Below are positions 8,146 to 17,561 of a DNA stretch of 64,000 nt, piece by piece. Below the pieces are notes generated by a model. It was not told the origin of the DNA. It did not search any database and saw only the letters and a list, made by a program, of their open reading frames with translations. Positions within the stretch are counted from its first letter, which is position 1. Every line of letters starts with the position of its first letter. The translations under genes were made by a program, and so were the position numbers. This stretch comes from an uncultured Phocaeicola sp. (lineage in GTDB: Bacteria > Bacteroidota > Bacteroidia > Bacteroidales > Bacteroidaceae), in NCBI GenBank assembly GCA_944321335.1, contig CALUKX010000005.1:16910-80909 (forward strand). Direction: 5' to 3'.

Positions 8146-9750
8146 TTACAATTTCGGACCAGCTGCAACCAAAGCCTTACCAGCTGCGTTACCAGTAAAC
8201 TTAGCGAAGTTCTTGATGAAGCGGCCAGCCAAGTCTTTAGCTTTTTCGTCCCACTGAGCAGCGTCAGCGTAAGTATCGCGAGGATCCAGGATCTTCGGAT
8301 CAACACCCGGCAATTCAGTCGGAACAACGAAATCGAAGTAAGGAATAGTCTTAGTAGGAGCCTTGTCGATAGAACCGTCCAGGATAGCGTCGATGATACC
8401 ACGAGTATCGCGGATAGAGATACGCTTGCCAGTACCGTTCCAACCAGTGTTAACCAAGTAAGCCTTAGCACCTACCTTGTTCATCTTCTTAACCAATTCT
8501 TCAGCATATTTAGTCGGGTGCAGAGTCAAGAAAGCAGCACCGAAGCAAGCTGAGAATGTCGGAGTCGGTTCAGTGATACCACGTTCTGTACCAGCCAACT
8601 TAGCAGTAAATCCTGACAAGAAGTAGTACTGAGCCTGTTCAGGGTTCAGGATAGATACTGGAGGCAATACACCGAATGCATCAGCAGACAAGAAGATTAC
8701 CTGGTGAGCGTGAGGACCTTTAGAAACCGGCTTAACGATGTTGTTGATGTGGTTGATCGGGTAAGAAACACGAGTGTTTTCTGTTACGCTCTTATCAGCG
8801 AAGTCGATCTTGCCGTCAGCAGCAACTGTAACGTTTTCCAGCAAAGCGTCACGTTTGATAGCGTTGTAGATATCCGGTTCAGATTCCTTATCCAGGTTGA
8901 TAACCTTAGCGTAGCAACCACCTTCGTAGTTGAATACACCTTCGTCATCCCATCCGTGTTCGTCGTCACCGATCAACTTACGTTTCGGGTCAGTAGACAA
9001 AGTAGTCTTACCTGTACCAGACAAACCGAAGAAGATAGCTGAATCAGTTTCTTCCATGTTAGTGTTAGCAGAGCAGTGCATAGAAGCGATACCACGCAAC
9101 GGGTTGAAGTAGTTCATCATAGAGAACATACCCTTCTTCATTTCACCACCGTACCAAGTGTTCAGGATAACCTGTTCCTTAGTAGTCAAGTTGAACACAA
9201 CTGCAGTTTCTGAGTTCAAGCCCAGTTCCTTGTAGTTTTCAACTTTAGCCTTAGAAGCGTTGTAAACAACGAAATCAGGTTCGAATGATTCCAATTCTGC
9301 CTTAGAAGGACGGATGAACATGTTAGTTACGAAGTGAGCCTGCCAAGCAACTTCCATGATGAAACGAACTTTCAGGCAAGTAGCCTTGTTGGCACCGCAG
9401 TAACCGTCAACAACATACAATTTCTTGTTTGACAATTCCTTAGAAGCCAAATCTTTCAGAACGTTCCAAGTTTCTGTAGTTACAGGTTTGTTATCGTTCT
9501 TGTATTCTTCTGAAGTCCACCATACAGTGTTTTCACTTGTAGCGTCCTTTACCAAGAATTTATCTTTAGGAGAACGACCAGTGTAGATACCAGTCATTAC
9601 GTTTACAGCGCCCAATTCAGTAACCTGGCCTTTCTCGAAGCCTTCCAAACCAGCTTTTGTTTCTTCAGCGAACAAAACGTCATAAGACGGGTTGTGCAAA
9701 ATCTCTGTGGTACCAGTGATACCGTACTTAGTAAGATCTAAATTTGCCAT
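8146..9750 (-). CDS. pckA: Phosphoenolpyruvate carboxykinase (ATP)
   Basis: The 534-residue enzyme interconverts oxaloacetate + ATP and phosphoenolpyruvate + CO2 + ADP. It shows the ATP-type P-loop GLSGTGKTT at residues 242-250, the kinase-2/metal segment [13 protein letters not shown], the substrate-site segment TGRSPKDKF (about 57-65) and [12 protein letters not shown]. In Bacteroides-type fermenters the enzyme runs mainly towards oxaloacetate, fixing CO2 and forming ATP on the way to succinate; the fumarate reductase at 35.9-39.4 kb serves the same route. The gene has a long 5' leader with its own promoter and a terminator, so it is monocistronic. Confidence 0.97.
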   Translation of the reverse strand: MANLDLTKYGITGTTEILHNPSYDVLFAEETKAGLEGFEKGQVTELGAVNVMTGIYTGRSPKDKFLVKDATSENTVWWTSEEYKNDNKPVTTETWNVLKDLASKELSNKKLYVVDGYCGANKATCLKVRFIMEVAWQAHFVTNMFIRPSKAELESFEPDFVVYNASKAKVENYKELGLNSETAVVFNLTTKEQVILNTWYGGEMKKGMFSMMNYFNPLRGIASMHCSANTNMEETDSAIFFGLSGTGKTTLSTDPKRKLIGDDEHGWDDEGVFNYEGGCYAKVINLDKESEPDIYNAIKRDALLENVTVAADGKIDFADKSVTENTRVSYPINHINNIVKPVSKGPHAHQVIFLSADAFGVLPPVSILNPEQAQYYFLSGFTAKLAGTERGITEPTPTFSACFGAAFLTLHPTKYAEELVKKMNKVGAKAYLVNTGWNGTGKRISIRDTRGIIDAILDGSIDKAPTKTIPYFDFVVPTELPGVDPKILDPRDTYADAAQWDEKAKDLAGRFIKNFAKFTGNAAGKALVAAGPKL

Positions 9751-9858
9751 TGTTTCAAATGATTAATTTGTTATTATATCAAATGTTTATACTCTAATTT
9801 CGTTTTTGTCGGTGTGTTAAAATTATGCTTTTCAACACTTGCCTTGTTTTTAGCGCTA

Positions 9859-9866
9859 CAAAATTA
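9859..9866 (-). promoter_or_regulatory. -7 element for pckA
   Basis: Read on the minus strand, TAATTTTG (9866 to 9859) matches the Bacteroides -7 consensus exactly. It predicts a transcript start near 9852 and an untranslated leader of about 100 nt before the ATG at 9750. Confidence 0.55.
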
Positions 9867-10070
9867 GCAGTTTATTTTTAAAATAATGCGTTATTAGAGA
9901 AAAAAATCCGTAATAATTAAAATTTTATACTTGTGTAACATATCTGCAATTCAGACATTACAACTATAAGGTTCAGAGGGAGAAACAGGAGGGACAGACA
10001 GAAGCAAAAAACAAGACCGGCGCCCATAGGAAAACCGATTCATATATCTGTAATTTAAGCAGATTATCCG

Positions 10071-10078
10071 TATCTTTG
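10071..10078 (+). promoter_or_regulatory. -7 element for upp
   Basis: TATCTTTG matches TAnnTTTG and lies 32 bp before the upp ATG. Confidence 0.55.
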
Positions 10079-10110
10079 CAACAAACAATACTATCAACAA
10101 ACAATATTCT

Positions 10111-10764
10111 ATGAAAATAGTAGACTTCAGCAAACAGAACACGATTCTGAACCAGTATCTGGCCGAAATCCGTGACGTGAACATCCAAGGCGACCGCCTC
10201 CGTTTCCGCCGCAACATCGAGCGGATCGGTGAAATCATGGCATACGAGATTAGCCGTGAACTTCCCTATCGCCCGTTGCAGATACAGACACCTTTGGCAC
10301 TTGCTACCGAGAATGTTCCGGCCGAGCAGCCGGTTATCGCCACTATTCTGCGCGCAGGTCTTCCGTTGCATCAGGGATTCACGAATTTCTTCGATCATGC
10401 AGAAAATGCTTTCGTATCGGCTTATCGCAAGTATATCGATGAAGATAACTTCGATATTCATATCGAATATATCGCTTCCCCCCGTCTGGAGGGAAAGACA
10501 TTGATTCTGGTCGACCCGATGTTGGCTACAGGCGGTTCGATGGAACTTGCCTACAAAGCTTTGCTTACAAAAGGAGAACCGGCACATATCCACATCGCAT
10601 CGGTAATCGCCAGCGACCAGGCTGTAGCTCACGTACAGCAAGTATTTCCTGCTGACAAGACAAGCGTATGGTGCGCAACCATCGATCCGGAGCTGAACGC
10701 ACATTCGTATATCGTTCCGGGGCTGGGCGATGCAGGTGATCTCTGCTATGGTGAAAAAGAATAA
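10111..10764 (+). CDS. upp: Uracil phosphoribosyltransferase
   Basis: The 217-residue salvage enzyme joins uracil to PRPP to form UMP. It shows the PRPP-binding loop LVDPMLATGGSM, the flexible-loop region ILRAGLPLHQGF and the uracil-binding C-terminal segment with ATIDPELNAHSYIVPGLGDAG. Length is close to the 208-residue E. coli protein. It is monocistronic, with its own promoter and a strong terminator shared with the convergent korB. Confidence 0.95.
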   Translation: MKIVDFSKQNTILNQYLAEIRDVNIQGDRLRFRRNIERIGEIMAYEISRELPYRPLQIQTPLALATENVPAEQPVIATILRAGLPLHQGFTNFFDHAENAFVSAYRKYIDEDNFDIHIEYIASPRLEGKTLILVDPMLATGGSMELAYKALLTKGEPAHIHIASVIASDQAVAHVQQVFPADKTSVWCATIDPELNAHSYIVPGLGDAGDLCYGEKE

Positions 10765-10774
10765 TTTATTCTGC

Positions 10775-10831
10775 CGCTATAACGAAAAAAAGGATACGCC
10801 TTTTCGGGTGTATCCTTTTTTCGTTATAGCG
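10775..10831. terminator. Long bidirectional terminator between upp and korB
   Basis: A nearly perfect palindrome of 57 nt (about 25 paired bases with one bulged A and a 5-nt loop) includes an A-run on the left arm and a T-run on the right. It serves both converging genes. Confidence 0.9.
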
Positions 10832-10847
10832 AGACAGGGACTCTGAA

Positions 10848-11858
10848 TCATTTCACTTCCCAAGTATCATTCGTCTCAAGTAGTTCGGCAAAAGTATGAT
10901 AGTTCTTCTTAGCCGATACTTCTTCAATCTGAGCTTCGACCGACTCATCATAGGTAGGAGCTTCGACATCACGGATTACACCAAGAGCAATCGGGAAATC
11001 GGGACCTTCCATCAAGGCCAGTTTCAGTTGCAGGGTTGCATCCTGACAATGTGCATCGTGCACCAGAATATCCTTTTCGGTTACTCCGTTTTCGCCCAAC
11101 TTCACGACTTTCAGACCGAAGCCTTCCTGCATCAGACCGAATTCCTTGTTCGGACCGAAGAGCATCGGTTTGCCGTGTTCCAGATAGATGGCATTCTTTT
11201 CGCGGTCTTCTTTCTTGGCAATGGAATTATGCGTACCGTCATTGAAGATGACACAGTTCTGCAAAACTTCGACTACCGAAGTTCCCTTATGCTTTGCAGC
11301 GGCTTTCAGCACCTCTACAGAAGGGCCTCCGTCGACAGCGGCACAACGTGCGAAGAAACGTCCACGGGCACCGAAACAGAGCTCTGCCGGACGGAACGGA
11401 TCTTCAACCGTACCGTAAGGCGATGACTTGCTGACGAATCCACGTTCGGATGTAGGAGAATACTGTCCCTTGGTCAGACCGTAGATACGGTTGTTCAGCA
11501 AAATGATATTGATATCGACATTACGACGGATTGCATGGATAAAGTGGTTACCACCGATAGCCAAACCATCACCATCACCCGAAATCTGCCAGATGGTCAG
11601 CTTCGGATTGGCAACCTTCGCACCGGTTGCAATGGCAGCAGCACGGCCGTGGATGGTGTGCATACCGTAAGTATTCATGTAATAAGGCAGACGGGAAGAA
11701 CAGCCGATACCCGAAATCACGGCAATTTCGTGAGGAGGTACGCCAATCTCGGCCAAAGCCTTATGGAATGAATTCAAGAATGCGTGGTCGCCACATCCCG
11801 GACACCAACGCGGCTGTCCTGACTTATAGTCGGCAGCAGTATATTTAATTTCGCTCAT
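10848..11858 (-). CDS. korB: 2-oxoacid:ferredoxin oxidoreductase, beta subunit (TPP-binding)
   Basis: The 336-residue subunit binds thiamine pyrophosphate. Motifs are CPGCGDHAFL near the N terminus, GIGCSSRLPYYMNTYGMHTIHGRA, and the TPP/Mg site GDGDGLAIGGNHFIHA...NIILLNNRIYGLTKGQ. With KorA it decarboxylates 2-oxoglutarate (or another 2-oxoacid) to the acyl-CoA, reducing ferredoxin. The ATG at 11858 (MSEIKYTAADYKSG) is preferred; the longer frame to 11891 would overlap korA. It starts 4 bp after the korA stop codon. The 2-oxoglutarate preference is inferred from the two-subunit layout. Confidence 0.9.
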   Translation of the reverse strand: MSEIKYTAADYKSGQPRWCPGCGDHAFLNSFHKALAEIGVPPHEIAVISGIGCSSRLPYYMNTYGMHTIHGRAAAIATGAKVANPKLTIWQISGDGDGLAIGGNHFIHAIRRNVDINIILLNNRIYGLTKGQYSPTSERGFVSKSSPYGTVEDPFRPAELCFGARGRFFARCAAVDGGPSVEVLKAAAKHKGTSVVEVLQNCVIFNDGTHNSIAKKEDREKNAIYLEHGKPMLFGPNKEFGLMQEGFGLKVVKLGENGVTEKDILVHDAHCQDATLQLKLALMEGPDFPIALGVIRDVEAPTYDESVEAQIEEVSAKKNYHTFAELLETNDTWEVK

Positions 11859-11862
11859 CGTT

Positions 11863-13716
11863 TTATTCCTCCATGATTTTAATGAATGCATCGACCAGTT
11901 CCTGTACTACGAACGGCTGGCCCTTAGCCTGATTGAACTGGTGCAGATGAAGACCTTCTACCTTCATGCGGAGATAGCCTGCCAGCTGTCCCATATTCTG
12001 TTCGGCAACTACAATCTTCTTGTATTTGCGGAGCACATCGGCTGTATTCTTAGGCAGCGGATTGATGTACTTGAAATGAGTCAGAGCCACTTTCTTGCCT
12101 GCAGCGTTCATCATATCCATCGCAGAGTGCAGATGACCGTAAGTACCGCCAAAGCCGACAATCAGCAGATCGGCATCGGGATCGCCTTCTACCTGCAGCA
12201 ACGGCAGTGAATAAGCAATCTTTTCCACCTTTTCGGCACGCAGACGTGTCATCAGGTTATGGTTTTCAGGATCAGTGGAGATAGCACCTGTTTCATTGCT
12301 CTTTTCCAAACCACCGATGCGGTGCATGAAGTCTTTCTGTCCCGGCACAGCCCAATAACGTACCCCTGTTTCCGGATTACGTTTGAACGGAGTCCATTTG
12401 CCTGCCATATCGAGTGTCACGTATGGAGGTTTGATTTCGGGATATTCTTTCAGATTCGGCAATTTCCATGCAGCCGATCCGTTGGCAATGTATGCATCGG
12501 TCAGCAGAACTACCGGAGTCATGTGTTCCAAGGCAACCTTGCAAGCCATATATGCGGCATCGAAACAGTCGGTCGGCGAAGTGGCTGCAATGACCGGCAT
12601 CGGGCTTTCACCGTTACGGCCATACAATACCTGAAGCAAATCGGTCTGTTCGGATTTGGTCGGCAGACCTGTTGACGGACCACCACGCTGTACATCGACA
12701 ATCACCAACGGCAATTCGGCAATGACAGCCAGGTTCATCGCTTCACTTTTCAGACAGATACCCGGTCCGGAAGTAGTTGTAACGGCCAGCGCTCCTGCAA
12801 ATGCAGCACCTACAGCCGAAGCACATCCGGCAATTTCATCTTCGCACTGGACGGTCTTCACGCCCAATGATTTATGCTTAGCCAATTCATGCAGGATATC
12901 GGTTGCCGGGGTGATAGGATACGAGCCCAAGTACAACTGCAGTCCGGCCTTTTCGGCAGCAGCCATCAAACCGTAAGCCGTAGCCTTGTTACCGTTGATA
13001 TCCATGTAACGTCCCGGAGCCTTACCTTCCTTACAAGGAACCTTATAACTGATGGAAACCGATGCATGAGTATTTTCACCGAAATGATAGCCGTCGTACA
13101 AAACCTTGACATTGGCTTCGGCAATAGCGGGTTTCTTGGCAAATTTCTCACGGAGGAGTTTCGCACCCACTTCGATATCACGATGGAACAACCAGCAAAC
13201 CAACCCCAATGCGAACATATTCTTTGTACGCATAATCGATTTGTTGTCCAGTCCGCTATCCTTCAGACTTTCCTTACACATCGTAGTGATGGCAGCTTCT
13301 ATCACTTCGTTCTTGATACCCAGTTCGGAGAACGGGTTGTCGAGCTGGAATTTAGCCTTTTCCAGATCGCGCTTGGTGAAAGAATCTGTATCGATAATAA
13401 TAACGGTCTGAGGCTTACAGAACTTATATTGTGTCTTCAATGCGGCCGGATTCATTGCAATCAGCACGTCACATTTATCACCCGGTGTATAGACCTTTCC
13501 GGAACCTACATGCACCTGAAAACCTGATACACCTGTCAAAGTACCTTGCGGAGCACGGATATCTGCCGGATAGTCGGGGAATGTACTGATGTCATTTCCG
13601 ACAGTTGCCGAAATATTGGAAAACATATTACCGGCCAACTGCATACCATCACCTGAGTCACCCGAAAAGCGGACAACTACGTCATCCAGCTCCTTGACAA
13701 TCATTTCTTCTGCCAT
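11863..13716 (-). CDS. korA: 2-oxoacid:ferredoxin oxidoreductase, fused gamma-alpha subunit
   Basis: The 617-residue protein joins a gamma domain (FSGDSGDGMQLAGNMFSN, then RAPQGTLTGVSGFQVHVG) to an alpha pyrimidine-binding domain from about residue 210 (LGSYPITPATDILHELAKHK, CEDEIAGCASAVGAAFAGA, TTSGPGICLKSEAMNLA, QRGGPSTGLPTKSEQ). This fusion is usual for the KorAB type. No ferredoxin-like delta subunit is adjacent. The start at 13716 (MAEEMIVKELDD) was chosen over one at 13737 because homology begins there. It is the first gene of the korA-korB operon. Confidence 0.9.
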   Translation of the reverse strand: MAEEMIVKELDDVVVRFSGDSGDGMQLAGNMFSNISATVGNDISTFPDYPADIRAPQGTLTGVSGFQVHVGSGKVYTPGDKCDVLIAMNPAALKTQYKFCKPQTVIIIDTDSFTKRDLEKAKFQLDNPFSELGIKNEVIEAAITTMCKESLKDSGLDNKSIMRTKNMFALGLVCWLFHRDIEVGAKLLREKFAKKPAIAEANVKVLYDGYHFGENTHASVSISYKVPCKEGKAPGRYMDINGNKATAYGLMAAAEKAGLQLYLGSYPITPATDILHELAKHKSLGVKTVQCEDEIAGCASAVGAAFAGALAVTTTSGPGICLKSEAMNLAVIAELPLVIVDVQRGGPSTGLPTKSEQTDLLQVLYGRNGESPMPVIAATSPTDCFDAAYMACKVALEHMTPVVLLTDAYIANGSAAWKLPNLKEYPEIKPPYVTLDMAGKWTPFKRNPETGVRYWAVPGQKDFMHRIGGLEKSNETGAISTDPENHNLMTRLRAEKVEKIAYSLPLLQVEGDPDADLLIVGFGGTYGHLHSAMDMMNAAGKKVALTHFKYINPLPKNTADVLRKYKKIVVAEQNMGQLAGYLRMKVEGLHLHQFNQAKGQPFVVQELVDAFIKIMEE

Positions 13717-13751
13717 AATGTAGTATTTAAAGTTCACAAAATCAATGGTTA

Positions 13752-13782
13752 CAAAATTCGCTAACTTCGATTAAAAATCAAA
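13752..13782 (-). promoter_or_regulatory. Promoter of the korAB operon
   Basis: On the minus strand, TTTG (13782-13779), a 19-bp spacer and GAATTTTG (13759-13752) fit the Bacteroides promoter with one -7 mismatch. It lies 35 bp before the korA ATG. Confidence 0.5.
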
Positions 13783-13840
13783 ATAAAAAGGAATTTATTT
13801 CACTTAGAAAGGCAAAAAGGGAGTTTTTCGAACAAAAGTG

Positions 13841-13870
13841 TTGCAAAATATCAGAATTTAAGTAAATTTG
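13841..13870 (+). promoter_or_regulatory. Promoter of tRNA-Arg
   Basis: TTG at 13841-13843, a 19-bp spacer and TAAATTTG at 13863-13870 match the Bacteroides consensus fully. It lies about 54 bp upstream of the mature tRNA. Confidence 0.65.
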
Positions 13871-13923
13871 CAACCCGTTAAGTGCTGACATTTTGTTAGC
13901 TCTCCAGATTCCATAAAGTAAAG

Positions 13924-13995
13924 GCCTTGGTAGTTCAACGGATAGAACAAGCGTTTCCTAAACGTTAAATAGGGGTTCGATTCCCCTCCGAGGTA
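13924..13995 (+). tRNA. tRNA-Arg (anticodon CCU)
   Basis: A 72-nt cloverleaf can be folded by hand. The acceptor stem GCCTTGG pairs with CCGAGGT (with G-U pairs), the T arm is AGGGG-TTCGATT-CCCCT, and the anticodon loop TTCCTAA sits on the stem AGCGT/ACGTT. The anticodon CCT reads the AGG arginine codon. The discriminator base is A; the encoded sequence does not carry a CCA end. It is a single tRNA, transcribed rightward away from korAB, and is followed by a T-rich stretch likely to end transcription. Confidence 0.93.
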
Positions 13996-14127
13996 CTTTT
14001 TTCTTTTTTAGTTCCACACATTTTTAGTTCACTTTCGAGGTTCATCTTTGTAAGGATAGACGTTCACCACTGCAAGGATCTGATCTCGGACCGACCTTTT
14101 ATTCCGTCGGCGAGCGGCTCTGATGAA

Positions 14128-14158
14128 GGGTGAAAGTAAAAAAGATGTGCTTTCACCC
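14128..14158. repeat. Inverted repeat (9-bp arms, 13-nt loop)
   Basis: GGGTGAAAG at 14128-14136 is repeated as its exact reverse complement at 14150-14158. It lies beyond the secDF terminator and could form a stem. Whether it is a second terminator or a dispersed intergenic element is unknown. Confidence 0.6.
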
Positions 14159-14238
14159 CTATCACACAATATATCAGCAAGTTGAAAGTGCGAAAGAGAA
14201 AAAAAAGGAAAACTTTTTTCAAGGTATTGTTTAACAAT

Positions 14239-14275
14239 GAAAGCCGACTGACTCTTATCGAATCAGCCGGCTTTC
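14239..14275 (-). terminator. Hairpin downstream of secDF
   Basis: A 13-bp stem with one mismatched pair (14239-14251 with 14263-14275) begins 25 bp after the secDF stop codon. On the minus strand it lacks a long T-run, so termination may be weak. Confidence 0.55.
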
Positions 14276-14299
14276 CGGTCATTATGCTAATAAGTTTTG

Positions 14300-17290
14300 T
14301 TATGCTTCAGCTTTTTCTGCATCTTGAACCTTGTGTCCCATTGTCAGATAAGCTACAGAAGCAGCAACGAACAATGATGACAATGTACCGATAACAACAC
14401 CGAGAATCATTGCGAACGCGAAGCTGCGGATACTGTCACCACCCAGGATGAAGATACTCAGCAACACAATCAACGTACTCAATGAAGTATTGATGGTACG
14501 GGCCAAAGTAGTGTTCAATGAATCGTTGAACAACTTAGCACGGTCGCGTTTCGGATACAGGTGGAAGAACTCACGTACACGGTCGAAGATTACCACCTTA
14601 TCGTTGATAGAGTAACCGATTGCTGTCAGAATCGCACCGATGAACGTCTGGTCGATTTCGAGTGAGAACGGCATCCATCCATAACATAATGAGTAAGCAC
14701 CGATAATCAGCACGGTATCACAAACCAACGCAACAGTCGCACCGATAGAGTAAGCGATGTTACGGAAACGGATCAGGATATACAGACCGATAGCGATCAA
14801 GGCCAGAACAACCGACCAAATAGCCGAAGTCTTGATATCGTCGGCGATACTTGGACCAACCTTCTGAGAGCTGATGATTGAACCACCTGTACGGTTATCG
14901 CGGTCGATGAAGATATCCAATGTAGTACCTTCGCCCAACAGATTACCTTCCTTCAACGCCTGATACAGGAATTCTTCGATTTCAGAATCGATAGTCGGAG
15001 AATCTTCTTCAATACGGTAGTTGGTAGTTACACGGATAGTCTTTCCGTCGGTACCCAGAGCGATAGCCTGAACGTTGGCATCACCCACCTTATCCTGCAG
15101 CAAGCTGCGTACAGTTTCCGGCTGAACAACCTGTTCGAACTGAACAACGAAGTTACGGCCACCGGTAAAGTCGATACTCTGTGCCAATCCACGCACAAAG
15201 AACGAAATGATACAGATTACGATGATGATACCCCATACACTGAACGAGCGCTTGATGATACCCATGAAGTTGAAGTGTACATTCTGCATCAGGTTCTTGG
15301 AAAAGCCTGTAGTGAATGTCAGGTTCAACCACTTGTCTTTGTTCATGTAGTGTTCGTAAACCAGACGAGTCAAGAATACGGCACTGAAGAACGAACAGAG
15401 GATACCGATAATCAAGGTAGTGGCGAAACCACGGATCGGACCTGTACCGAAGTTGAACAGGATGATACCTGTGATGATAGAAGTCAAGTTAGAGTCGAAG
15501 ATAGCCGAAAATGCGTTTGAGTAACCTTCAGACAACGCCTGTTTGATACCCTTACCGGCCTTCAGCTCTTCCTTGGTACGTTCATAGATCAATACGTTAG
15601 CATCCACAGCCATACCCAACGCAAGCACCATACCGGCGATACCCGACATGGTCAGTGCGGCCTGGAAGGACGACAGGATACCCAAAGTGAAGAAGAAGTT
15701 GACGAACAATGCGCAGTTGGCAACCATACCCGGGATGAAGCCGTACATTACGCACATGTAGATCATCAATACGATCAACGCAACAATGAACGAAATGATA
15801 CCCTGGTTGATTGATTCCTGACCGAGTGACGGACCTACGATATCTTCCTGAACGATACGTGCAGGAGCCGGCATCTTACCCGACTTCAATACGTTGGCCA
15901 AGTCTTTTGTCTGTTCCGGAGTAAACGAACCGGAGATTTCAGAATTACCGCCGGTAATCTCGCCGTTCACACGTGGAGCGCTATAAACATAACCATCCAA
16001 TACGATAGCGATAGCCTTACCGATGTTAGCCTTGGTCAGAGCTGCCCAACGGCGAGAACCATCTGTATTCATCGACATGCTTACACAAGGCTTGTGATAC
16101 TGGTCGTATGAGTCACGGGCATCAGTTACCACATCTCCTTCCAGCGGAGCACGTCCGTTACGCTGAGAAGACTTGATTGCATATAATTCGAAGATACGTC
16201 CGCTCTTGTCGAGGTCGGAAGGAGCTACACCCCACATCAACTTCAGGTCGCGAGGCATGATTTCCTTCACTTCCTTCATGTTCAACACCTGATTGACAGC
16301 AGCTGTATCTCTATGATCTGCATAACCTACTATGGCACCTACACCACCCTGGTTAACAGACAAGACAGAAAGCAACGGATTTTCCTTCTTCCACTGTTCT
16401 TCGTTTGCAGAAGCAGCTTTTTCTGCAGTTTCACCCTTCAAAGCTGCAGTCAGGCTATCCTTTGCAGAAACGGCAGAAGCCTGAGCCACGGCAGTAGAAT
16501 CGACAGCTACAGAATCTGTAGAAGCGGCACCTGCCAATACATCACGTGCACGGCTGTTTGCTGAAACCAGAACCGGAACAATTTCCTTCGCTTCGAAAGT
16601 TTCCCAGAATTCGAGGTTAGCCGAACCCTGCAGCAACTTTCTCACACGTTCAGGTTCCTTGATACCCGGCAATTCCACCATGATACGGCCCATCTTGCCT
16701 TCCAAAGTCTGAATATTCGGCTGAGCAACACCAAAACGGTCGATACGTGTACGCAATACGTTGAATGAATTGTCGACAGCAGCCTTAACTTCTTCACGCA
16801 ACACAGCCTCAACTTCTGAATCTGTGCTTCGGGTTGTAACCTTATCTTTCAACTGCTGGGTAGCGAACAGTTCGGCAAGCTTGCCGTCCGGTACCAGTTT
16901 CTTATATTCACGAACGAACAATGTAATGAAATCTTCCTGGCTGGTTACCTGCTGTTTTGCAGCTTCAGCAACGGCTTTGTTGAAAGATTCATCCGGTTTG
17001 TTATCTGCCAATGCTTTGATTACATCAGGAACAGATACTTCCAGAATAACGTTCATACCGCCTTTCAGGTCCAACCCCAAGCCGATTTCCATCTCACGAC
17101 ATTGTTTCAGCGTATAACTGCCCAACCATACCTTTTTGTTCTGTATTGAATCAAGGTAATGTGCTTCACCTTTCGGGTCTTCGGCCGCCTTGTTCATATG
17201 GTAGCGGGTCACGAAAGAGAACGAAAGATAGAACACACAAACCAGGGTCAGTAATAACGCAAAAACCTTTACGAATCCTTTGTTTTGCAT
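14300..17290 (-). CDS. secDF: SecDF fusion, protein translocase accessory subunit
   Basis: The 996-residue inner-membrane protein uses the proton gradient to help pull exported proteins across the membrane with SecYEG. The SecD half begins with one TM helix, then DLKGGMNVILEVSVP and the periplasmic P1 domain, ending in TM helices with MVLALGMAVDANVLIYER. The SecF half starts near residue 670 (VWGIIIVICIISFF, then DFTGGRNFVVQF) and ends with AIGYSINDKVVIFDRVRE. Fusion of SecD and SecF is the norm in Bacteroidota. An Ala/Ser/Thr-rich insertion lies at about residues 250-300 of the SecD periplasmic part. Confidence 0.96.
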   Translation of the reverse strand: MQNKGFVKVFALLLTLVCVFYLSFSFVTRYHMNKAAEDPKGEAHYLDSIQNKKVWLGSYTLKQCREMEIGLGLDLKGGMNVILEVSVPDVIKALADNKPDESFNKAVAEAAKQQVTSQEDFITLFVREYKKLVPDGKLAELFATQQLKDKVTTRSTDSEVEAVLREEVKAAVDNSFNVLRTRIDRFGVAQPNIQTLEGKMGRIMVELPGIKEPERVRKLLQGSANLEFWETFEAKEIVPVLVSANSRARDVLAGAASTDSVAVDSTAVAQASAVSAKDSLTAALKGETAEKAASANEEQWKKENPLLSVLSVNQGGVGAIVGYADHRDTAAVNQVLNMKEVKEIMPRDLKLMWGVAPSDLDKSGRIFELYAIKSSQRNGRAPLEGDVVTDARDSYDQYHKPCVSMSMNTDGSRRWAALTKANIGKAIAIVLDGYVYSAPRVNGEITGGNSEISGSFTPEQTKDLANVLKSGKMPAPARIVQEDIVGPSLGQESINQGIISFIVALIVLMIYMCVMYGFIPGMVANCALFVNFFFTLGILSSFQAALTMSGIAGMVLALGMAVDANVLIYERTKEELKAGKGIKQALSEGYSNAFSAIFDSNLTSIITGIILFNFGTGPIRGFATTLIIGILCSFFSAVFLTRLVYEHYMNKDKWLNLTFTTGFSKNLMQNVHFNFMGIIKRSFSVWGIIIVICIISFFVRGLAQSIDFTGGRNFVVQFEQVVQPETVRSLLQDKVGDANVQAIALGTDGKTIRVTTNYRIEEDSPTIDSEIEEFLYQALKEGNLLGEGTTLDIFIDRDNRTGGSIISSQKVGPSIADDIKTSAIWSVVLALIAIGLYILIRFRNIAYSIGATVALVCDTVLIIGAYSLCYGWMPFSLEIDQTFIGAILTAIGYSINDKVVIFDRVREFFHLYPKRDRAKLFNDSLNTTLARTINTSLSTLIVLLSIFILGGDSIRSFAFAMILGVVIGTLSSLFVAASVAYLTMGHKVQDAEKAEA

Positions 17291-17345
17291 GTTACTTTAA
17301 TTTATTTATTTACCTTTTTTATTAATATGCGTTTATTCAAGGTTG

Positions 17346-17353
17346 CAAATATA
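17346..17353 (-). promoter_or_regulatory. -7 element for secDF
   Basis: Minus-strand TATATTTG (17353 to 17346) matches TAnnTTTG and lies 55 bp before the secDF ATG. A 12-bp perfect palindrome at 17376-17387 lies just upstream, where an operator or activator site could sit. Confidence 0.5.
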
Positions 17354-17375
17354 GTTTTTTTTTCATTTATATTAA

Positions 17376-17387
17376 GGAAACGTTTCC
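17376..17387. repeat. 12-bp palindrome GGAAACGTTTCC upstream of secDF
   Basis: The sequence is perfectly self-complementary and sits at about -30 to -41 relative to the predicted secDF transcript start. It resembles the size and symmetry of a dimeric regulator site; no regulator can be named. Confidence 0.4.
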
Positions 17388-17473
17388 AAATATTTCAGTT
17401 TTAAGGGATAAAAAACGAGTTTAATCCCGTTTTCAATACGTTGGCATGATAAAAAAAGGTTACGTTATCACAC

Positions 17474-17506
17474 AAAAAAGAGGCGATGCATCACGCACCG
17501 CCTCTC
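17474..17506 (-). terminator. Terminator after the SusE-like gene
   Basis: A stem of about 10 bp with one mismatch (17480-17489 with 17495-17504) and a 5-nt loop is followed on the minus strand by a run of six T. It lies about 60 bp after the stop codon of the SusE-like gene and ends the sus-like operon. Confidence 0.85.
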
Positions 17507-17561
17507 CCACTATTTTAAACACATATTTTATAGTCCCGAAGGACCATAGAATCCAGTGTAA

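Larger units (their letters stand above)
9751..10110. other. Intergenic region between divergent pckA and upp
   Basis: This 360-bp AT-rich stretch holds no credible gene. It contains the pckA promoter with a leader of about 100 nt, and the upp promoter. The long leader of pckA leaves room for post-transcriptional control, but no strong structure is evident by eye. Confidence 0.6.
13996..14299. other. Non-coding region between tRNA-Arg and secDF
   Basis: No credible gene is seen; a 72-codon minus-strand frame at 14064-14282 has no recognisable domain and covers both hairpins. The region holds T-runs just after the tRNA, a perfect 9-bp inverted repeat at 14128-14158 and the secDF terminator hairpin at 14239-14275. 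Confidence 0.6.

Noticed and set aside
8016-8471. N-terminal extension of the nitroreductase to 8471
   Set aside because: The added part runs antisense over pckA and its terminator and is Leu/Ser-rich noise; the lipoprotein start at 8015 is natural.
13924-13995. tRNA-Arg as an integration site for a mobile element
   Set aside because: No integrase, no repeat of the tRNA 3' end, and core genes lie on both sides.
14064-14282. 72-codon minus-strand frame between tRNA-Arg and secDF
   Set aside because: It covers two hairpins, overlaps the secDF terminator, and shows no family features.
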